The notes under the pieces are model-generated. The model saw only the letters and a list, made by a program, of their open reading frames with translations. It did no database searches and was not told the origin of the DNA. Shown in pieces: positions 1 to 8,538 of a stretch of 64,000 bases of DNA. The translations under genes and the position numbers were made by a program. Within the stretch, counting starts at the first letter, position 1. Every line of letters begins with the position of its first letter. Origin of the DNA: Spirochaetota bacterium (GTDB lineage: Bacteria > Spirochaetota > Spirochaetia > Treponematales > Rectinemataceae); assembly GCA_029265615.1 (NCBI GenBank), contig JAJUIB010000002.1, positions 62,001 through 126,000 of the forward strand, written 5' to 3'.

Positions 1-1
1 T

Positions 2-73
2 GACGTCGATAGCCCTGATGATTACGAGGCCGCGCTTCGCGCTTTGGGCCCCGAAAGTGCGGTTAACCGTTGA
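2..73 (+). CDS. C-terminal end of a MobA-like nucleotidyltransferase (partial)
   Basis: The window opens inside a gene. The frame starting at base 2 reads DVDSPDDYEAALRALG followed by seven residues and TGA at 71-73. A D-x-D-(S/T)-P-(D/E)-D-Y ending is characteristic of the MobA/MocA-like NTP-transferase family, whose proteins commonly finish with DIDTPEDY-like residues. If it is a MocA-type cytidylyltransferase it would fit the molybdenum hydroxylases encoded downstream, but only 23 residues are visible. Another sugar- or cofactor-nucleotidyltransferase is equally possible. Confidence 0.45.
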   Translation, partial: DVDSPDDYEAALRALGPESAVNR

Positions 74-106
74 CCGGGGCCGGGAAGGCTTTTATCATAC
101 TTCCCC

Positions 107-1111
107 ATGAAAGCGAAATTCGCCTCATTTTTCTTGCTTGTGTGCGCCGCTTTTGCGGCTTTTGCCGCCCCGGCGCCCGGGCGTGTCGTCCTTGGCGGCA
201 AGGCCGTCACTCTCGTCGCAGACGCCGTCTACCTCTTCCCGAGCGCAAAGGACCGCGTGGTCGCGGTAGGCGGCACCGATCAGGGCCTCGGCGTGTTCCT
301 GACGCTCGTGGATCCCGGGTTTGCCGCGAAACCAAGCCTTGACCGCGCCGCGGGCGCCGAAGTCTACGCCGCGCTCTCGCCCGACCTGATCATATTGAAA
401 AGTTCGCTCAAAAAGAGTCTCGGCCCCTCGCTTGATGCCGCGGGGCTCAAGCAGTTGTATCTCGACCTCGAAACGCCCGAGGACTACCTCCGCGAACTAA
501 AGCTCCTCGGGGACGTGCTCGGCGAATCCGCCCGCGGCGAGGCGCTCGTCGCCTACTACCGCGCGGCGCTCGAGCGCATAACGTCGCGGGTCGCCACGGT
601 TCCCGCTTCCGAAAGGCCGCGGGTGTTGGTCGTGCAGGCATCGGCGGGCGGCTACGAGGTGCCGCCTGCGACATGGATGCAGAGTATCCTCACCGAGCGC
701 GCAGGCGGGCTACCCGTCTGGAAGGACGCAAACCCTGGTTCGGGCTGGGCAAAGGTTGGGCCTGAGCAGATCGCCGCATGGAACCCCGACGCGATATTTG
801 TCATCTCCTACCGCGAAAGCTCCGAAAAGGCCGCGTCCGTCTTTCTTTCTGACCCGCTTCTCGCCTCGCTCCGTGCTGCCAAGGGGGGAAGGGTCTTCGC
901 CTTCCCCCAGGACTTCTTCTCCTGGGACCAGCCCGACGCGCGGTGGATACTCGGCCTGTCCTGGATGGCGAAAAAACTATATCCACAGCGTTTCGGCGAT
1001 CTTTCTATCCCCGCGGAAGCCGAGCGCTTTTTCGCCTTTGCCTATGGCATCGATCGCGCCCGGTACACCGAGGCGGTAAGGCCGCGGCTTGTCGGCGCCA
1101 TTGGCGACTAA
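107..1111 (+). CDS. ABC importer substrate-binding protein, FecB/BtuF/MolA class
   Basis: This 334-aa protein has a classic signal peptide (residues 1-20: MKAK, hydrophobic stretch, AFA cleavage region) and a helical-backbone class III periplasmic binding fold. The segments ALSPDLIILK, YLRELKLLGDVLGE and QPDARWILGLSWMAKKLYP are typical of iron-siderophore, cobalamin and molybdate binding proteins. It is followed by its permease and ATPase, so it is the extracytoplasmic receptor of a complete importer. The ligand cannot be read from sequence. Iron chelates are the commonest ligand of the family, but the H. influenzae MolA subgroup binds molybdate or tungstate, which would suit the molybdoenzyme operon next door. 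Confidence 0.85.
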   Translation: MKAKFASFFLLVCAAFAAFAAPAPGRVVLGGKAVTLVADAVYLFPSAKDRVVAVGGTDQGLGVFLTLVDPGFAAKPSLDRAAGAEVYAALSPDLIILKSSLKKSLGPSLDAAGLKQLYLDLETPEDYLRELKLLGDVLGESARGEALVAYYRAALERITSRVATVPASERPRVLVVQASAGGYEVPPATWMQSILTERAGGLPVWKDANPGSGWAKVGPEQIAAWNPDAIFVISYRESSEKAASVFLSDPLLASLRAAKGGRVFAFPQDFFSWDQPDARWILGLSWMAKKLYPQRFGDLSIPAEAERFFAFAYGIDRARYTEAVRPRLVGAIGD

Positions 1112-2099
1112 GGCCTGCGGCGTGGCGCGCTCAGCGCTCGTCGTCACGGCTCTTTGTGCCGCCTTCGCGCTCTACCTCCTTGTAGGGCGCTATCCGCGGC
1201 CCGGCTTGACGCCGCCCTTACGTTTTTTTACCGACGAGACGGCGCGGCGGCTTCTTGTCAACGTGCGGCTTCCGCGGGCGCTCGGCGCGACGCTCCTCGG
1301 CGCCGTGCTTGGCGGGGCGGGGGCCGCTTTCCAGTCTGTGTTCGGCAACCCGCTCGTCGAGCCGGGCTTTCTCGGCGTCTCCCAGGGGGCGGCGTTCGGA
1401 GCTGCGCTTGCCCTCGTCCTCGGTGCGGCAAACCCGAACATCGTTGCGCTCTCCGCGTTTTTCTTCGCCCTCCTTGCTCTTCGCGCAAGTCTTGCGCTTT
1501 CCAAGGCCTTTCGCTTTGGCGGTCAGGTGCTGCGGCTCGTCCTTTCGGGAATTGTGGTCTCGGCATTCGCCTCGGCGCTACTCGCCTTTGTGAAATACGC
1601 CGCGGATCCGCTTTCCCAGCTCCCCGACATAACCTTTTGGACGATGGGTGGGCTTGTCGCGATGGGCTGGGGAAGGCTACTGGGCGCTGCTCCCGTGGCC
1701 CTCCTTTCTCTGGGCGGCCTGTGGCTTCTCCGCTGGCGGGCGACCGTTCTGTCGCTCGACGACGAGGCATCCCGCGCGCTCGGCGCGCGGCCCGAGCTCG
1801 AGCGAGGGCTTGTGATCATCGTTGCGACGGCAGGCGTCGCCGCTATGACTGCGGTGTCGGGCATCGTATCCTGGGTAGGCCTTGTTGTGCCGCAGGCGGC
1901 GCGCACGCTCGTGGGCGCCGACGCTCGCGCCTCGATACCCGCCTCCATGGCCATGGGCGCGGGCTTCGTCCTCCTCTGCGACGGCTGTGCGCGGAGCCTC
2001 CTGCCCGGCGAGCTCCCCCTGGGCGTCCCGACCGCCTTGTTCGGCGCCCTCTCCTTCGCCCTTCTCCTCGCATCGCGGCGGACAGCGGTGGCGCGATGA
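1089..2099 (+). CDS. ABC importer permease, FecCD/BtuC family
   Basis: A 336-aa integral membrane protein with about eight to ten hydrophobic helices. FecCD-family landmarks are the early RLPRALGATLLGAVLGGAGAA block and, near the C-terminus, GIVSWVGLVVPQAAR, the coupling-helix region that contacts the ATPase. The start is uncertain. A TTG at 1089 overlaps the binding-protein gene by 23 bases; a GTG at 1122 lies just after that gene's stop and has a weak AAGG upstream. Both give a normal family length (336 or 325 aa). The gene ends in an ATGA overlap with the ATPase start, indicating translational coupling. Confidence 0.85.
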   Translation: MSAPLATKACGVARSALVVTALCAAFALYLLVGRYPRPGLTPPLRFFTDETARRLLVNVRLPRALGATLLGAVLGGAGAAFQSVFGNPLVEPGFLGVSQGAAFGAALALVLGAANPNIVALSAFFFALLALRASLALSKAFRFGGQVLRLVLSGIVVSAFASALLAFVKYAADPLSQLPDITFWTMGGLVAMGWGRLLGAAPVALLSLGGLWLLRWRATVLSLDDEASRALGARPELERGLVIIVATAGVAAMTAVSGIVSWVGLVVPQAARTLVGADARASIPASMAMGAGFVLLCDGCARSLLPGELPLGVPTALFGALSFALLLASRRTAVAR

Positions 2100-2866
2100 G
2101 CCTGGAACTGGTGTCGGTTTCTTTCGCGTGGGAGGGAGCGGGAGAGCGGGCGCGCCGCGTCGCGCTTTCCGATGCCTCGCTTGCGCTTGAGCCTGGAAGG
2201 GCAATCGCCCTCCTTGGGCCGAACGGCGCTGGAAAATCGACGCTCCTCGGGCTCGCCTCGGGGCGCCTTGCGCCGATCTCGGGCTCGGCCCTCCTTGACG
2301 GAACGCCGCTTGCCTCCTGGGACCGGCGCGCCCTCGCGCGGAAGCTCGCCTACCTGCCGCAGGTCGAGCGTCTTCCATTCAACTACCCGGCGCTTGACTT
2401 CGTCCTTCTCGGACGGGCGCCCCATGTCCCTGCGCTCGCACTTCCCGCCGCCGCGGATTATGCGCGCGCTAAGGCCGCACTTGAGGATCTGGGCCTCGAC
2501 GCCCTCGCCGAGCGGCCGGTCACCGAGCTATCGGGGGGCGAGCTCCAGCTCGTCCGTCTTGCCCGCTGCCTTGCGCAGGGAGCGGAATACCTACTCCTTG
2601 ACGAGCCGTCGACGATGCTCGATCCTGCGAACGCGCGGCGCCTTGCCGACGCCTTGCGGCGCCTTGTGGCTCGAGGCCGTGCACTCCTTTTTACCACGCA
2701 CGATGCGCCCTTCGCCGCTTTTGCCGCTGACGAGGCAGCGCTTCTCAAGGATGGAAGCCTTGTCGCCCTCGGGCCGGCGCATGCAGTCCTTGTGCCCGAG
2801 CTCCTCGAGGCGACCTTCGGCCTTCCCTTCAAGGATGCGAGCTTTCCGACGGTGTTTCACGTGTAA
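2096..2866 (+). CDS. ABC importer ATPase, FecE/BtuD family
   Basis: A 256-aa nucleotide-binding subunit of the same importer. Walker A GPNGAGKST is at residues 41-49, the Q-loop glutamine is in YLPQVERLPF, the signature LSGGE is at 145-149, Walker B LLLDEPS has its catalytic Glu at 170, and the switch histidine is about 202 (TTHD). The open frame extends far upstream, but that part is a shadow of the permease gene. The ATG at 2096 overlaps the permease stop (ATGA) and gives the usual length. With the two preceding genes this completes a single-ligand importer. No regulator or metal-responsive operator is visible upstream. Confidence 0.88.
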   Translation: MSLELVSVSFAWEGAGERARRVALSDASLALEPGRAIALLGPNGAGKSTLLGLASGRLAPISGSALLDGTPLASWDRRALARKLAYLPQVERLPFNYPALDFVLLGRAPHVPALALPAAADYARAKAALEDLGLDALAERPVTELSGGELQLVRLARCLAQGAEYLLLDEPSTMLDPANARRLADALRRLVARGRALLFTTHDAPFAAFAADEAALLKDGSLVALGPAHAVLVPELLEATFGLPFKDASFPTVFHV

Positions 2867-2880
2867 GTAAGGAGGGGAAG

Positions 2881-4230
2881 ATGGAGTGGACAAGCCTGCT
2901 CGAACCGCGACCGACAGACGGCCGTGCGACGGTCGGACGGAGCGAGTTCGAGCGCGACCAGGACCGCGTCATTTTCTCGTCGCCCTTCCGCAGGCTTGAT
3001 GACAAGACCCAGGTGCTCCCTATGCCGGAGCGCTACTTCGTCCACAACCGCATGACGCACAGCATCGAGACTGCCTCCGTCGGACGCTCTCTCGGAAGCA
3101 TTGTCGGCGCGCGGGTGCTCGCTGCGGCCGACCCCGACTGGGGGCCCGCAGCCACGCACGAGCTCGGAGATCTTGTCCAGGCCGCCTGTCTTGCGCACGA
3201 CCTCGGAAACCCTCCCTTCGGGCATTCGGGCGAGGACGCGATATCCGCATTCTTCGAATCCCGCCCTGACCTGCTCGAAGGCTTTTCCGCCGCGGAGCGC
3301 GCCGACTTCACCCGCTTTGAGGGCAACGCCCAGGGCTTCAGGCTGATATCGTCGGCGGCCGGGGGGCTGTCCCTCACGCGCAACACGATGGCCGCCTTTA
3401 CGAAGTATCCGCGGGAGAGCCTTGTCGAGGACTTTGTCGAACCTGCGCATGCCGCGCGGCGGGATCAGAAGAAATACGGCGCCTTCCAGGGAGAGCGGGG
3501 CATACTCGAAGACTGTCTTGCCGCATTCGGCGCCCCGCGGCTTGCGCGTTCTGGCATCGCCTTCGCGCGCTATCCCTTCGCCTACCTTGTCGAGGCCGCC
3601 GACGACATCTGCTATCTCGTAATCGACCTCGAGGACGCGGTGAGGCTCGGCATTGTGCGGCTTTCGGAGGTCGAGGACGCGCTCGATGCGATCATCGCCT
3701 GCAACCCCGACGAAGAGTCGCGCGTCCAGGCAGCACAGCCGCGCCCCCGCGCGGCCGACGAGGCGGAGCGTATGTCGCATTACCGCGCACGCGCGATCAA
3801 CAGCCTCATTTTCCAGGCGGCAGCTGCCTTCGAGCGCAGGATGAAGGCCATCCTCAAAGGCTCCTACTCAGGGGGACTCACGGGCGAGATCCCCGGTGCC
3901 GCGGCGCTCGGCGAAATAGAGCGCATAACGCGCGACAAGCTCTACCGCTACCGGCCCGTGCTCGAGATCGAGGCTGCGGGCTTCGAGATTGTCGGCGGTC
4001 TTCTTGGGCTCCTTTGTGAGGCGGCCTTCGCGCCGCCCCGGAGTACCGGGGCCGCGGCCGCGCGCGCTCGCATGGTGCGCGACCTCTTCCCCGCGCTTTC
4101 GCGCGGGGAAGAGGTTTCACGTTATGCGCTTCTAAGAAAGGTCGTCGACTATGTCGCGGGTATGACCGACTCGTTTGCGATTTCTGAATACAGGCGGCTC
4201 AAGGGCTTCGAGCTTCCGCGCGTGTATTGA
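2881..4230 (+). CDS. dgt: dGTP triphosphohydrolase (HD superfamily)
   Basis: A 449-aa protein that hydrolyses dGTP (or other dNTPs) to the deoxynucleoside and triphosphate. The N-terminal signature GRSEFERDQDRVIFSSPFRR, followed by LDDKTQV, is diagnostic for bacterial dGTPases. The metal site uses H60 in RMTHSIE, the HD pair at 106-107 in AHDLGNPPFGH, and later Asp in DDICY. A strong ribosome site (AAGGAGG) precedes the ATG. It lies 14 bases behind the ABC ATPase on the same strand, so it may be cotranscribed with it, although no functional link is obvious. It converges on the purine operon, with a hairpin in between. Confidence 0.92.
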   Translation: MEWTSLLEPRPTDGRATVGRSEFERDQDRVIFSSPFRRLDDKTQVLPMPERYFVHNRMTHSIETASVGRSLGSIVGARVLAAADPDWGPAATHELGDLVQAACLAHDLGNPPFGHSGEDAISAFFESRPDLLEGFSAAERADFTRFEGNAQGFRLISSAAGGLSLTRNTMAAFTKYPRESLVEDFVEPAHAARRDQKKYGAFQGERGILEDCLAAFGAPRLARSGIAFARYPFAYLVEAADDICYLVIDLEDAVRLGIVRLSEVEDALDAIIACNPDEESRVQAAQPRPRAADEAERMSHYRARAINSLIFQAAAAFERRMKAILKGSYSGGLTGEIPGAAALGEIERITRDKLYRYRPVLEIEAAGFEIVGGLLGLLCEAAFAPPRSTGAAAARARMVRDLFPALSRGEEVSRYALLRKVVDYVAGMTDSFAISEYRRLKGFELPRVY

Positions 4231-4294
4231 AGGTAAGCGTCCCCTTCTGCACTTCATGAAACCTGCCCGGAGGCCCCGCGTTGCGCGTAAAAGC

Positions 4295-4320
4295 GCGCCC
4301 CGGAGGGAGCTCCGGGGCGC
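4295..4320 (-). terminator. Hairpin ending the purine-degradation operon
   Basis: A perfect 11-bp stem (GCGCCCCGGAG with its complement) closes a 4-nt loop between the convergent dgt and ygeW stops. On the minus strand the stem is followed a few bases later by TTTT, so it best serves as terminator of the long minus-strand operon. On the plus strand there is no T-run. Confidence 0.65.
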
Positions 4321-4346
4321 AGTGCATAAGTGCGGACTAGCTTGTT

Positions 4347-5543
4347 TTAAAGTACGCTCCGCGCACTTCCGCGCTCGAGTAGACGGGTGAGGGTTGCGGC
4401 AGGATCCTTCGCCTTTCCAAGGAGTATCATCGCGGCGATGATGTAGGGCTTGTAGCTTGCCTCGCGGTAGGTGTCGTCCCGGTAGCGGTCGAAGACGCTT
4501 GCGGCGACCTCTCCTGCCTTGCAGGAGACGTCGGTGATATCCGCAGGCAGGCAGTGCATGTACAACGCTTTTCCCGCCTTCGTGAGTTTCATCTTCTCCT
4601 CGGTGCACTCCCAGTCTTTGAACTTCGCGTTGTTGGCAAGGCAGCTCTTTTCGAGTTCTTTGAGTCCTGCCTGGTCGTTCGCGTGGAGGAGGGGGACGCG
4701 TTCAAGCATGACGTTGTAGGGGGCCCAGCTTTTCGGATAGACGATGTCCGCGTCATTGAATGCCTCGTCCATCGAGGTGGCGCGCCTAAACGAACCGCCT
4801 GACGCCGTCGCTTGCTTCTGCGAAAGTTCGACGACCTCGGGGATAAGGTCGTAGCCCTCGGGGTGGGCGAGGACGATGTCCATCCCAAAGCGGCTTGCAA
4901 GGCCGATGATGCCCTGAGGCACGGAGAGCGGCTTCCCGTAGGAGGGCGAGTAAGCCCAGGTCATCGCGATTTTCTTGCCTTTGAGCTTGTCGAGGCCACC
5001 GAAATAATGGGCGAGGTGGAGGAAGTCGGCCATCGACTGCGTCGGATGGTCGATGTCTGACTGGAGGTTGACCACGGTCGGACGGTCGGGCAGGACACCG
5101 GCCGCAAATCCTTCGTCGAGGGCTTTGCCGACCTCGCGCTGGTACTTGTCTCCCTCGCCGAGGTACATGTCGTCGCGGATGCCGATTGCTTCGGAAAGGA
5201 AGCTGATCATGTTCGCGGTTTCGCGCACCGTCTCCCCGTGGGCAATCTGGCTCTTTCCCTCGTCGAGGTCCTGGATGTACAGGCCGAGGAGATCGCAGGC
5301 CGAGGCGAAGGAGAACCGCGTCCTCGTCGAGTTGTCGCGGAAATTGGAGACCGCGATCCCCGAGTCCCACAGTCTGGGACTTATGTTGGCTTCGCGCATC
5401 GCACGAAGGACGTCCGCCACGATAAACGTCGCGTCGATTTCGTCGCGGGACTTCTCCCAGGTGAGGAGGAAGTCCTTTCGGAACATGTCAAGCTTTTTCC
5501 CCGCAAGCGAGTCGATAAGCGTCTGAATTTCGCTCTTGGTCAC
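4347..5543 (-). CDS. ygeW: YgeW-type knotted carbamoyltransferase
   Basis: A 398-aa member of the aspartate/ornithine carbamoyltransferase superfamily, closest in length and motifs to YgeW. Carbamoyl-phosphate residues are STRTR at 72-76, HPTQ at 166-169 and HCLP at 330-333. In the E. coli-type cluster YgeW is proposed to phosphorolyse a ureido/carbamoyl intermediate of purine breakdown, giving carbamoyl phosphate for ATP formation. The exact substrate here is unknown. The start is GTG at 5543, because an ideal AGGAGG lies six bases upstream; further upstream the frame is only junk. It is the last gene of the operon and is separated from xdhD by a structured 127-base spacer. No carbamate kinase is found in the window. 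Confidence 0.88.
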   Translation of the reverse strand: MTKSEIQTLIDSLAGKKLDMFRKDFLLTWEKSRDEIDATFIVADVLRAMREANISPRLWDSGIAVSNFRDNSTRTRFSFASACDLLGLYIQDLDEGKSQIAHGETVRETANMISFLSEAIGIRDDMYLGEGDKYQREVGKALDEGFAAGVLPDRPTVVNLQSDIDHPTQSMADFLHLAHYFGGLDKLKGKKIAMTWAYSPSYGKPLSVPQGIIGLASRFGMDIVLAHPEGYDLIPEVVELSQKQATASGGSFRRATSMDEAFNDADIVYPKSWAPYNVMLERVPLLHANDQAGLKELEKSCLANNAKFKDWECTEEKMKLTKAGKALYMHCLPADITDVSCKAGEVAASVFDRYRDDTYREASYKPYIIAAMILLGKAKDPAATLTRLLERGSARSVL

Positions 5544-5595
5544 GTTGAGCCTCCTAAAACGTTGGGTTCGGCATACAGAACACATTATTGCGGCA

Positions 5596-5661
5596 GGGGT
5601 GCTCGCAGGGCGGAGCGCCCTGCGCCTTGCTTTGCGCGACGCGCAAAGCAGGCGGCACCCC
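5596..5661 (-). repeat. Three-way-junction palindromic element in the operon
   Basis: In the spacer between xdhD and ygeW, an outer stem pairs GGGGTGC (5596-5602) with GCACCCC (5655-5661). It encloses two perfect hairpins: GCAGGGCG/CGCCCTGC (5605-5623, loop GAG) and TGCTTTGCGC/GCGCAAAGCA (5628-5650, loop GAC). It would fold on either strand and is transcribed within the operon. It could be an mRNA-processing or stability element, a REP-like repeat, or a partial terminator that lowers ygeW expression. There is no T-run. Confidence 0.6.
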
Positions 5662-5670
5662 CGTGGTCTC

Positions 5671-8538
5671 CTAAAGGCGGCCCATCGCGCGGAGCACCCG
5701 CTCCGGCGTGAAGGGCCATTCGCGGCACCAGGCGCCAACGGCGTCGTGGATGGCGATTGCGATCGCGGGCGCGGCGCCGTTCACCGATATCTCGGAGACT
5801 GACTTGCCGCCGAAGGGGCCCACCTCGTCGGCGACGGGCACGAGTTCGACCACAAAGTCTTCAGGGACTTCGTAAATAGAGGGGACCTTGTAGTCGAGGA
5901 AGCGCGGATTGAGGCAGCGCCCCTCCTCGTCGTAGACGAGCTCTTCGTAGAGCGAATGCCCTATCGCCTTAAGGCATCCGCCGAATATCTGGCCCTTCGC
6001 GAGAGCGGGGTTGATCGGCGTGCCGCAGTCCTGGTAGGCGTGGTACCGCCGCACCTTGACCTCGCCTGTTCGCTCATTGACCGCGACCTCGACGAAGTGT
6101 GCGCCGTAGGGGAAGGCGGCGTGATCGGTCTTGAACGAACCCTGCCCCGAAAGCTCGCCGTGCCCTTCGCCCTGCGTGGCCATATGGCCGAGTTTTGCAA
6201 GGCTGATCTCCCCGTGCCTTCCCTTGACGAGGCCGCGATGAACGATGCTGAGATTGGACTCTGGCTCGCCAAGTACGGAACTGGCGATCGCGATGATTTT
6301 GCGCCTCAAGTCCTGGGCGGCGAGAAGTGCAGCATTGCCCGAGAAGAAGGTCCCCGACGAGGCATAGGCACCTTTGTCGAAGGGAGTCACGTCGGTGTCA
6401 CCCGAAAGTACGGCGACGTCCTCCATGTCGAGGCCGAGGGTTTCTGCGACAGCCTTTGCGGTCACGGTGTCGAGCCCTGTGCCGAGATCCGCGCCTCCTG
6501 AGAGGAGAATCACGGTGCCGTCTGCAAGGAGCCGCGCCTCGGCGTTGGCAGCGTCAAGGCCGGGAAGCCCTGAGCCCTGCTGGATAATCACCGCCCCGCG
6601 GCCGATTTTCCAGTCGGGATCGCCCGATTCAGGCTTGGGTTCGTTCCAGCGGAAGGCCTTCTTGCCGCGCGCGATCATCTCGCCCAAACCGCACTCGCCG
6701 AGCGTCACCGCCTGGCCCTCACGTCCCTCGCCGAGGCTCCGCAGTATCTCGATGCGGGCACCCGAGCGCACGCGGTTCTTCTCTATCATTTCAAGCTGGT
6801 CGATGCCGAGCTCGGATGCGAGTTCCGCGAGGGCCGTCTGCAACGCGAAGGAGCCCTTGGGCGCGCCGTATCCCTGGTACGCGCCTGCGGGCGAGAGGTT
6901 TGTGTAGTAGGATTTCACCTCGAAGCGCGCATTGTCGCAGAGGAGGAGGGGCAGGCTCTTCGATATCGCGTTCATAGGCACCGTGAGGCAGTGCTGTCCG
7001 TAGGGGCCGGTGTCCGCATCGAGGCGCATAAGGATGGCGGTGAGCCTGCCGTCGCGCTTGGCGCCGAGCTTGACCGTTATCTCCATCGCATGACGCGTAC
7101 GGCTTGCGATGAACTCCTCTTCACGGCTGTAGCGGAAATAGACGGGCCTGCCCGTGGTCCAGGCGAGATAGCCGGCGACGTCTTCGACGACGATGTCCTG
7201 TTTAGCGCCAAAGCCGCCGCCGACGCGCTCCTTTACGACGCGCACCTTGTTTTCCGCGATGCCAAGGACGCGGGAGACGACGCGCCTCACATGCCAGGGC
7301 ACCTGGGTCGAGGCGTGGAGGATGAGGCGGCCGCCATCGATGCGCGCATAGACGACGTGGGGCTCGAGCGGCGTCGACTGCACGCGGTTGCCGCGGTAGG
7401 TCCGTTCGATGACGACGTCCGCCTCGGCGAAGCCTTTTTCGACGTCGCCGATGCCGGCTGCCGCGCTCGCCGCGAGATTCCTGTGGGGATCGGCGTGGAG
7501 CGGAAACTGGTAGATGATGGGGTCATCGCGTCCATCGCCCTTCGTCGAACTCCCTTCTGGCGGTTCGCCGACGACGTAACGGACTTCGCCCGAGTGGATG
7601 ACAGGCGCGCCTTCCGCCTTGGCCTCCGCGATGGAAAGCACCGGCGCAAGGGGCTCGTATTCCACCTTGACGAGTGCGAGGGCCGCCTCGGCCTCCTCGG
7701 GGCTCTCTGCGAGCACCGCGCAGACGCGGTCGCCGACATGGCGGAGCTTCCTCGAGAACATACGCTGGTCGTGCGGCGAGGGCTCGGGGAAGCCCTGTCC
7801 CGCCGTCGTGTAGACGAGATCGGGGCAGTTTTCGTAGGTGAGCACCGCGACGACGCCGGGCGCCGCACGCGCTAGCTCCACATCGATCGATTTAATCCAT
7901 GCGTGGGCGTAAGGGCTTCCGAGCATCTTGAGGTGGCAGGCGTCGCGCTCAACCCGGTCCTCGACGAAGGCCTTTTCGCCGCGCGCAAGGGCCGCGGCGT
8001 CGATCTTTTCTCGGTCTTTGCCCACATGGCGAAGTTCGGGGCGGAATTCCGGCGCAAGGCGTTCCGTGTAGTCGGGGTCCGCGATGCGCTTTGCTGCGAT
8101 GCGCACGGCCGCGAAAAACTGTTCGTAGCCGGTGCAGCGGCACATCGTCCCTGAAAGGGCGTCGCGCACCTCGTCGGCGCTCGGATCCTTCGTTCGCTCA
8201 AGAAGGTCGTGTATCGCGAGTACGACGGCGGGCGTGCAGTAGCCGCACTGGACGCAGGAGGCGTCCACAAGGGCGCGTTGTACGATGCCGAGTTTTCGGT
8301 CCTTCGAGAAGTGCTCGAGCGTGATGACGCGCGCGCCGTCCGCCTGGGGGGCGGGGACAAGGCAGGAGTTGACGAGTTTTCCGTCGAGGATCACGGCGCA
8401 GAGGCCGCAGGACCCCTCGCCGTCACATCCGTCGCGCACGCTTATGACGCCGAGGTGCTTAAGCGTTGTTTTCAGCGTGTCGCTCGGCGAAACATCGGCG
8501 GAGATTCGCCTGCCGTTTAGTTCCAGGGTGACAGTCAT
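5671..8538 (-). CDS. xdhD: Fused Fe-S/molybdopterin hydroxylase, XdhD / selenium-dependent xanthine dehydrogenase type
   Basis: A 955-aa single-chain molybdenum hydroxylase lacking the FAD domain. The plant-type [2Fe-2S] cluster uses C38, C44, C47 and C59; the second cluster uses C95, C98, C133 and C135 (CVQCGYC and CRCTGY). The molybdopterin region starts near residue 190, with GGGFGAK at 440-446, QGYGAPK at 555-561 where xanthine dehydrogenases usually have RGFGAPQ, and a catalytic Glu at about 916 in SVSEISVNG. The length matches E. coli XdhD (956 aa), which belongs to selenium-linked purine hydroxylases where selenium is a labile ligand, not selenocysteine. The adjacent YgfM supplies FAD. 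A hypoxanthine, xanthine or 8-oxopurine substrate is inferred. It overlaps ygfM by ATGA. Confidence 0.88.
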   Translation of the reverse strand: MTVTLELNGRRISADVSPSDTLKTTLKHLGVISVRDGCDGEGSCGLCAVILDGKLVNSCLVPAPQADGARVITLEHFSKDRKLGIVQRALVDASCVQCGYCTPAVVLAIHDLLERTKDPSADEVRDALSGTMCRCTGYEQFFAAVRIAAKRIADPDYTERLAPEFRPELRHVGKDREKIDAAALARGEKAFVEDRVERDACHLKMLGSPYAHAWIKSIDVELARAAPGVVAVLTYENCPDLVYTTAGQGFPEPSPHDQRMFSRKLRHVGDRVCAVLAESPEEAEAALALVKVEYEPLAPVLSIAEAKAEGAPVIHSGEVRYVVGEPPEGSSTKGDGRDDPIIYQFPLHADPHRNLAASAAAGIGDVEKGFAEADVVIERTYRGNRVQSTPLEPHVVYARIDGGRLILHASTQVPWHVRRVVSRVLGIAENKVRVVKERVGGGFGAKQDIVVEDVAGYLAWTTGRPVYFRYSREEEFIASRTRHAMEITVKLGAKRDGRLTAILMRLDADTGPYGQHCLTVPMNAISKSLPLLLCDNARFEVKSYYTNLSPAGAYQGYGAPKGSFALQTALAELASELGIDQLEMIEKNRVRSGARIEILRSLGEGREGQAVTLGECGLGEMIARGKKAFRWNEPKPESGDPDWKIGRGAVIIQQGSGLPGLDAANAEARLLADGTVILLSGGADLGTGLDTVTAKAVAETLGLDMEDVAVLSGDTDVTPFDKGAYASSGTFFSGNAALLAAQDLRRKIIAIASSVLGEPESNLSIVHRGLVKGRHGEISLAKLGHMATQGEGHGELSGQGSFKTDHAAFPYGAHFVEVAVNERTGEVKVRRYHAYQDCGTPINPALAKGQIFGGCLKAIGHSLYEELVYDEEGRCLNPRFLDYKVPSIYEVPEDFVVELVPVADEVGPFGGKSVSEISVNGAAPAIAIAIHDAVGAWCREWPFTPERVLRAMGRL

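Noticed and set aside
22-210. Minus-strand open frame over the start of the binding-protein gene
   Set aside because: Arg/Ala-rich composition and complete overlap with a well-supported gene; in this high-GC DNA long antisense frames are expected.
1154-2095. Long in-frame extension of the ABC ATPase
   Set aside because: Its translation is Arg/Pro/Cys-rich and overlaps the permease; the ATG at 2096 gives the normal length and an ATGA overlap.
5671-8538. Selenocysteine in the XdhD-type protein
   Set aside because: No in-frame TGA is present; in this family selenium is a labile ligand of the molybdenum centre.
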